Below, in pieces: positions 14,017-16,158 of a stretch of 16,158 nucleotides of DNA. Origin of the DNA: an uncultured Clostridia bacterium (GTDB taxonomy: Bacteria > Bacillota > Clostridia > Oscillospirales > Ruminococcaceae). The notes beneath the pieces are model-generated. The model did no database searches and was not told the DNA's origin. It worked only from the letters and a program-made list of their open reading frames with translations. Numbering within the stretch: the stretch's first letter is position 1; every line of letters begins with the position of its first letter. The stretch covers positions 1-16,158 of the forward strand of contig CALBJC010000062.1 in assembly GCA_937892655.1 (NCBI GenBank). The letters are read 5' to 3'. The translations under genes and the position numbers were made by a program.

Positions 14017-14544
14017 CTTACAATAGCTTTCGATATATCTGTCGATGCAATCCTGGATGATAGCTTCGGCTTTTTCTCTTGACTTTGTCTGGTCGATAGC
14101 GGTTTCCTTATCCTCGAGTGCTTTGTAAACTGAGAAGAAGTGTGACATTTCGTCGTAGATATGCTTTGGAAGCTGCTCTATGTCTGTATATGAGTTATAT
14201 GTAGGGTCACCGAACGGGATAGCGATGATCTTATCGTCAGCCTTGCCCTGATCGATCATTGAGATAACGCCGATAGGGTATACCTGAACGAGTGACATAG
14301 GGTAGATAGTTTCTGAGCAGAGCACCAAAACGTCTAAAGGGTCACCGTCTTCAGCGTAGGTTCTTGGGATAAAGCCGTAGTTTGCAGGGTAGTGAGTTGA
14401 TGTATATAAAATTCTGTCAAGCTTTAGTGTACCTGTATTTTTATCAAGCTCATACTTTGTCTTTGAGCCCTTTGGAATTTCGATAACCGCATAAAAGCTG
14501 TCCTTCTTTATTTCCTTTGGTGAAAAATCGTGCCAGATGTTCAT
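14014..14544 (-). CDS. ppa: Inorganic pyrophosphatase, family I
   Basis: This soluble enzyme hydrolyses pyrophosphate to two phosphates and so drives biosynthetic reactions. The 176-residue protein has the family signature DGDPLDVLV with D66, D68 and D71 binding the metals. It also has the upstream active-site residues in IEIPKGSKTKYELDK (E22, K30, E32), R44 and the tyrosine of PANYGFIP (Y56). The length is normal. ATG 14544 is chosen because AAAGGA lies 8 nt upstream and MNIWHDFSP is a family-like N-terminus; an extension to 14595 would overlap the preceding gene. It follows an unknown gene by 16 nt, so the two are probably co-transcribed. Its stop codon lies in the right end of the inverted-repeat element. 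Confidence 0.95.
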   Translation of the reverse strand: MNIWHDFSPKEIKKDSFYAVIEIPKGSKTKYELDKNTGTLKLDRILYTSTHYPANYGFIPRTYAEDGDPLDVLVLCSETIYPMSLVQVYPIGVISMIDQGKADDKIIAIPFGDPTYNSYTDIEQLPKHIYDEMSHFFSVYKALEDKETAIDQTKSREKAEAIIQDCIDRYIESYCK

Positions 14545-14560
14545 AAAATCGTCCTTTCTT

Positions 14561-15145
14561 TTAATCAACGACCGCGTCGGGATACATACCCTCATCGGTT
14601 AAATTCTCAACTATATTATAATAGGTTTCGCCGTTTGCCTCAACTGTTACAAGCTTGCTCTGGTTTTTCTCAGAAAGAAAATCCCAAAGGGTTAAAAGCT
14701 CTGATACCTTTTTTGAACCGGTTGATGCGATGATATTCTCAGCCTTTTTAAGCCTTTTTTCATCGGGTGAGTACACCGACAAAACCTGATATGACTGCAT
14801 ATAAACCTCATCGCCGCCCTTGTGAGAGCCAAACCCGAAGCGCACAAGCCCGTCAGAGAATAAAATATCGCCATAGCGCTTTATGATAGCAAGGGCTACC
14901 TCGGTAGTACAGTTATCAAGATAATAGATCTGATATTTGCCCTCATTATCCTCAAGCGGGATTTCTATAAAGAAAAATACGTCAGGCGGCAGAAGCTTTA
15001 CAAGCTCTGTTATAACCTTTTTCTGATTTTGCGCTGAAATGCAGGCGCTTATGTTTTCATCTGAGATAACATAATTTTCTGTCATTTTATCGTAGCTGTC
15101 CAAAAAAATTCCGTCTTTTAGTAAAAATGTGCTGTTTGTACTCAT
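14561..15145 (-). CDS. Conserved-looking hypothetical protein, co-transcribed with ppa
   Basis: I do not recognise this 194-residue protein. It has no signal peptide, membrane helix or cysteine motif. It appears to be a mixed alpha/beta cytosolic domain, with strands such as DVFFFIEIPL and KYQIYYLDN alternating with helices (TEVALAIIKRYGDIL, ENIIASTGSKKVSELLTLWDFLSE). Residues ~100-120 (LFSDGLVRFGFGSHKGGDEVYM) are glycine-rich and could be a conserved loop. ATG 15145 is chosen for MSTNSTFLLKDG, with AAAGGA about 12 nt upstream; the frame is open for 54 more codons, but those cross the promoter and the candidate SOS box and are unlikely to be coding. It precedes ppa by 16 nt, a tight two-gene unit that may be partly under LexA control. 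Confidence 0.75.
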   Translation of the reverse strand: MSTNSTFLLKDGIFLDSYDKMTENYVISDENISACISAQNQKKVITELVKLLPPDVFFFIEIPLEDNEGKYQIYYLDNCTTEVALAIIKRYGDILFSDGLVRFGFGSHKGGDEVYMQSYQVLSVYSPDEKRLKKAENIIASTGSKKVSELLTLWDFLSEKNQSKLVTVEANGETYYNIVENLTDEGMYPDAVVD

Positions 15146-15172
15146 TTTTTGCCGTTTTCCTTTCAAAAAATA

Positions 15173-15186
15173 CGAACAAGCGTTCT
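15173..15186. promoter_or_regulatory. Candidate LexA (SOS) box
   Basis: CGAACAAGCGTTCT fits the Gram-positive SOS box consensus CGAACRNRYGTTYC at all but the last base, and contains the core GAAC-N4-GTTC. It lies in the divergent region, about 16-27 nt downstream of the predicted minus-strand transcription start and about 90 nt before the plus-strand small gene. No other GAAC-N4-GTTC was noticed in the window. Binding is not shown. Confidence 0.55.
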
Positions 15187-15189
15187 TTT

Positions 15190-15207
15190 TGTACTTTTTT
15201 TCGTACA
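15190..15207. repeat. Short inverted repeat beside the candidate SOS box
   Basis: TGTAC and GTACA (15190-15194 and 15203-15207) flank eight pyrimidine bases and touch the minus-strand -10 box. It may be an additional operator or chance. Confidence 0.4.
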
Positions 15208-15236
15208 GTATATGTGTTATTCTTAAATTACAGCAA
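15207..15236 (-). promoter_or_regulatory. Probable promoter of the unknown gene and ppa
   Basis: On the minus strand TTGCTG (15236-15231), an 18-bp spacer and TATACT (15212-15207). The long leader (about 55 nt) contains the candidate SOS box. Confidence 0.6.
15215..15223 (+). promoter_or_regulatory. Weak extended -10 promoter for the small membrane protein
   Basis: TGTTATTCT gives an extended -10 on the plus strand with only a poor -35 (TTTTTT, 15195-15200) 17 bp upstream. It overlaps the divergent promoter region. Uncertain. Confidence 0.35.
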
Positions 15237-15275
15237 AGAGCTGTTTTGAAAGTTAAATTTAAGGAGCTGATATAT

Positions 15276-15482
15276 ATGTATGAAGTATTTGAATTTATCG
15301 TAATCACAGGGCTGATGGTGATTTTAGCCTCATCTCTTTTAAACGCTGTAAAGGTAATCTGTGAAGAGCCTCAGCCACAGCCTGAAAAGAAGTCTTTTGG
15401 CAGAAGCGACTACCAGAGAAGGATAGACTTTGAATACAGCCGTGAGATGAACAAGCGTATCTTAAAAGACGATGCGGCATAG
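15276..15482 (+). CDS. Small single-span membrane protein, divergent from the ppa unit
   Basis: This 68-residue protein has one N-terminal hydrophobic helix (residues ~5-27, EFIVITGLMVILASSLLNAV) and a highly charged tail. The tail contains a short EEPQPQPEKK linker and an arginine/lysine/glutamate-rich segment (SDYQRRIDFEYSREMNKRIL). The helix with a polar tail suggests an inner-membrane protein with its C-terminus in the cytosol. The start is ATG 15276, after AAGGAG (15261-15266) at 9 nt; the frame is open further upstream, but that part crosses the promoter region. The nearby SOS box raises the possibility of a DNA-damage-induced membrane protein, as with the cell-division inhibitors of Gram-positives, but it has no LysM or other YneA-like domain. 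No family is recognised. Confidence 0.75.
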   Translation: MYEVFEFIVITGLMVILASSLLNAVKVICEEPQPQPEKKSFGRSDYQRRIDFEYSREMNKRILKDDAA

Positions 15483-15553
15483 CCCATAAAAGCAGTATAA
15501 CATAGTTTTAAGACAAATTCAACTCATTTTTAAACCATCCTTTCTAAAAAAGC

Positions 15554-15583
15554 AAAAGCCGAGAGTATTCACCCTCGGCTTTT
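15554..15583. terminator. Bidirectional terminator between the small membrane protein and the ECF S subunit
   Basis: The stem AAAAGCCGAG/CTCGGCTTTT with a 10-nt loop has T-rich sequence on both sides. It lies 3 nt after the minus-strand stop codon and 71 nt after the plus-strand one. The rest of 15483-15585 shows nothing else. Confidence 0.92.
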
Positions 15584-15585
15584 TG

Positions 15586-16071
15586 CTATTTTATCTTTTT
15601 TATAATAACATTTTTGAGAAGAATGAAAATTACGCCCGAGGCTGTTGCCTGAAGGATGTTGCCCGGTATTGCGTGAAGCTGGGCTACAAATCCGCCAAAG
15701 AGAATAACTGCCGCCAGATAGTAGCCTACGGTAGTTACAAGCCCTGACAAAACAGCGCCCGAAATGTCACGGGTGAGCTTTTTTGAATTGTGGCATACAA
15801 TGTATATGCAAAGTGAGTTTAAAAACTTTATGATAAAGGTAGGTATAGCGTATACGGCGTATCCGAGCGTTAAGTCGGAGAGCGCACCACCTACCGCTGC
15901 TGCAAAAGCGCAAAGCGGAAAGGGGAGAATACAAGAGGCGATATATATAAACGCATCGCCTACATGGATATACCCTGTACCCATAGGTATTGAAATCATT
16001 GTTGTAACGTATATTAAAGCGCAGAAAAGTCCTGATACTGCAAGGGCTTTTGTATTGTTTTTATTTTTCAT
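15586..16071 (-). CDS. ECF transporter S component (substrate-binding membrane subunit)
   Basis: The 161-residue, very hydrophobic protein has about five to six membrane helices and the compact size of energy-coupling-factor S components, which bind a vitamin or precursor and dock on a shared EcfA1-A2-T module. The conserved IHVGDAFIYIA (residues 35-45) and GGALSDLTLGYAVYAIPTF (61-79) motifs are typical of this superfamily. Substrate specificity cannot be read with confidence. The start codon lies inside the end of the upstream gene (11-nt overlap, 16061-16071), and no strong ribosome binding site is seen, so translation is probably coupled. If the upstream fragment is a pyridoxal/pyridoxamine-type kinase, the subunit may carry a vitamin B6 form; this is speculative. 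No energising subunits are present in the window. Confidence 0.85.
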   Translation of the reverse strand: MKNKNNTKALAVSGLFCALIYVTTMISIPMGTGYIHVGDAFIYIASCILPFPLCAFAAAVGGALSDLTLGYAVYAIPTFIIKFLNSLCIYIVCHNSKKLTRDISGAVLSGLVTTVGYYLAAVILFGGFVAQLHAIPGNILQATASGVIFILLKNVIIKKIK

Positions 16072-16158
16072 TTTCCCACAACCTTTTTAAAATCGGCTCA
16101 AATGCGATACCGTGTGAAATAGGGGTATCAAGCGTCAGGGTATACTCAATAGCGTCGT
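16061..16158 (-). CDS. C-terminal end of an upstream gene, possibly a PfkB-type vitamin kinase (partial)
   Basis: Only the last 31 codons are present, ending with AFEPILKRLWENEK and TAA at 16063-16061; the other two frames have early stops. The text AIEYTLTLDTPISHGIAFEP resembles the C-terminal helix and loop of PfkB-family pyridoxal/pyridoxamine kinases, but the fragment is too short to be sure. The stop overlaps the ECF S component gene by 11 nt, so the two form an operon. Confidence 0.4.
   Translation of the reverse strand, partial: DAIEYTLTLDTPISHGIAFEPILKRLWENEK

Noticed and set aside
14545..14595. Extended start of the pyrophosphatase overlapping the upstream gene
   Set aside because: The first 17 residues are unlike the family and ATG 14544 has its own AAAGGA.
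15129..15275. N-terminal extension of the small membrane protein in the same frame
   Set aside because: It would cross the start of the divergent gene, the candidate SOS box and the promoter; AAGGAG immediately precedes ATG 15276.

Overview
The window looks like a chromosomal segment of a low-to-moderate GC Gram-positive anaerobe, most likely a Clostridia/Oscillospiraceae (Ruminococcus-like) bacterium. This rests on strong AGGAG-type ribosome binding sites, sigma-A-like promoters (often extended -10), short U-tailed hairpin terminators after most transcription units, a BspA-type leucine-rich-repeat protein, an MscL with a C-terminal zinc ribbon, an ECF-type vitamin transporter subunit and a Gram-positive type SOS box. 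There are no rRNA, tRNA, CRISPR, prophage or transposase genes. The genus is an inference from gene content, not from a marker gene.

Layout, left to right. (1) 1-956, minus strand: a TetR repressor overlapping a truncated iron-sulfur-flavoprotein-like gene. They are driven by a consensus promoter whose spacer is filled by a palindrome, with a second copy of the palindrome downstream of the -10. (2) 994-6040, minus: an operon of sbcD, sbcC and a cytoplasmic-looking 13-repeat LRR protein, joined by a stop/start overlap and a stop codon inside the next ribosome binding site. (3) 6089-8861, minus: two separately promoted and terminated genes, a sugar isomerase/epimerase TIM barrel and a large protein resembling a GH42-like glycoside hydrolase. 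(4) 8926-11423, plus: an SDR-family NAD-dependent epimerase/dehydratase, then a PAS-GGDEF diguanylate cyclase with an intact active site and product-inhibition site. (5) 11426-13128, minus: a maltose/galactoside O-acetyltransferase followed by two tandem 162-residue paralogous membrane proteins. (6) 13139-14544: mscL (plus) and ppa (minus) converge on a 328-bp imperfect inverted repeat whose ends contain both stop codons. (7) 14561-15482: an unknown gene upstream of ppa, and a divergent 68-residue membrane protein, with a candidate LexA box between them. (8) 15554-16158, minus: an ECF transporter S subunit overlapped by the end of an upstream gene, possibly a vitamin kinase.

The clearest functional units are the self-regulated TetR/flavoprotein operon, the SbcCD DNA-end-processing nuclease, and the possible carbohydrate pair at 6139-8802. 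The most unusual parts are the large inverted repeat between mscL and ppa, the LRR gene embedded in the sbcDC operon, the SOS-box-linked small membrane protein, and the tandem membrane-protein paralogs. All functional assignments are by reading; no database search was run.
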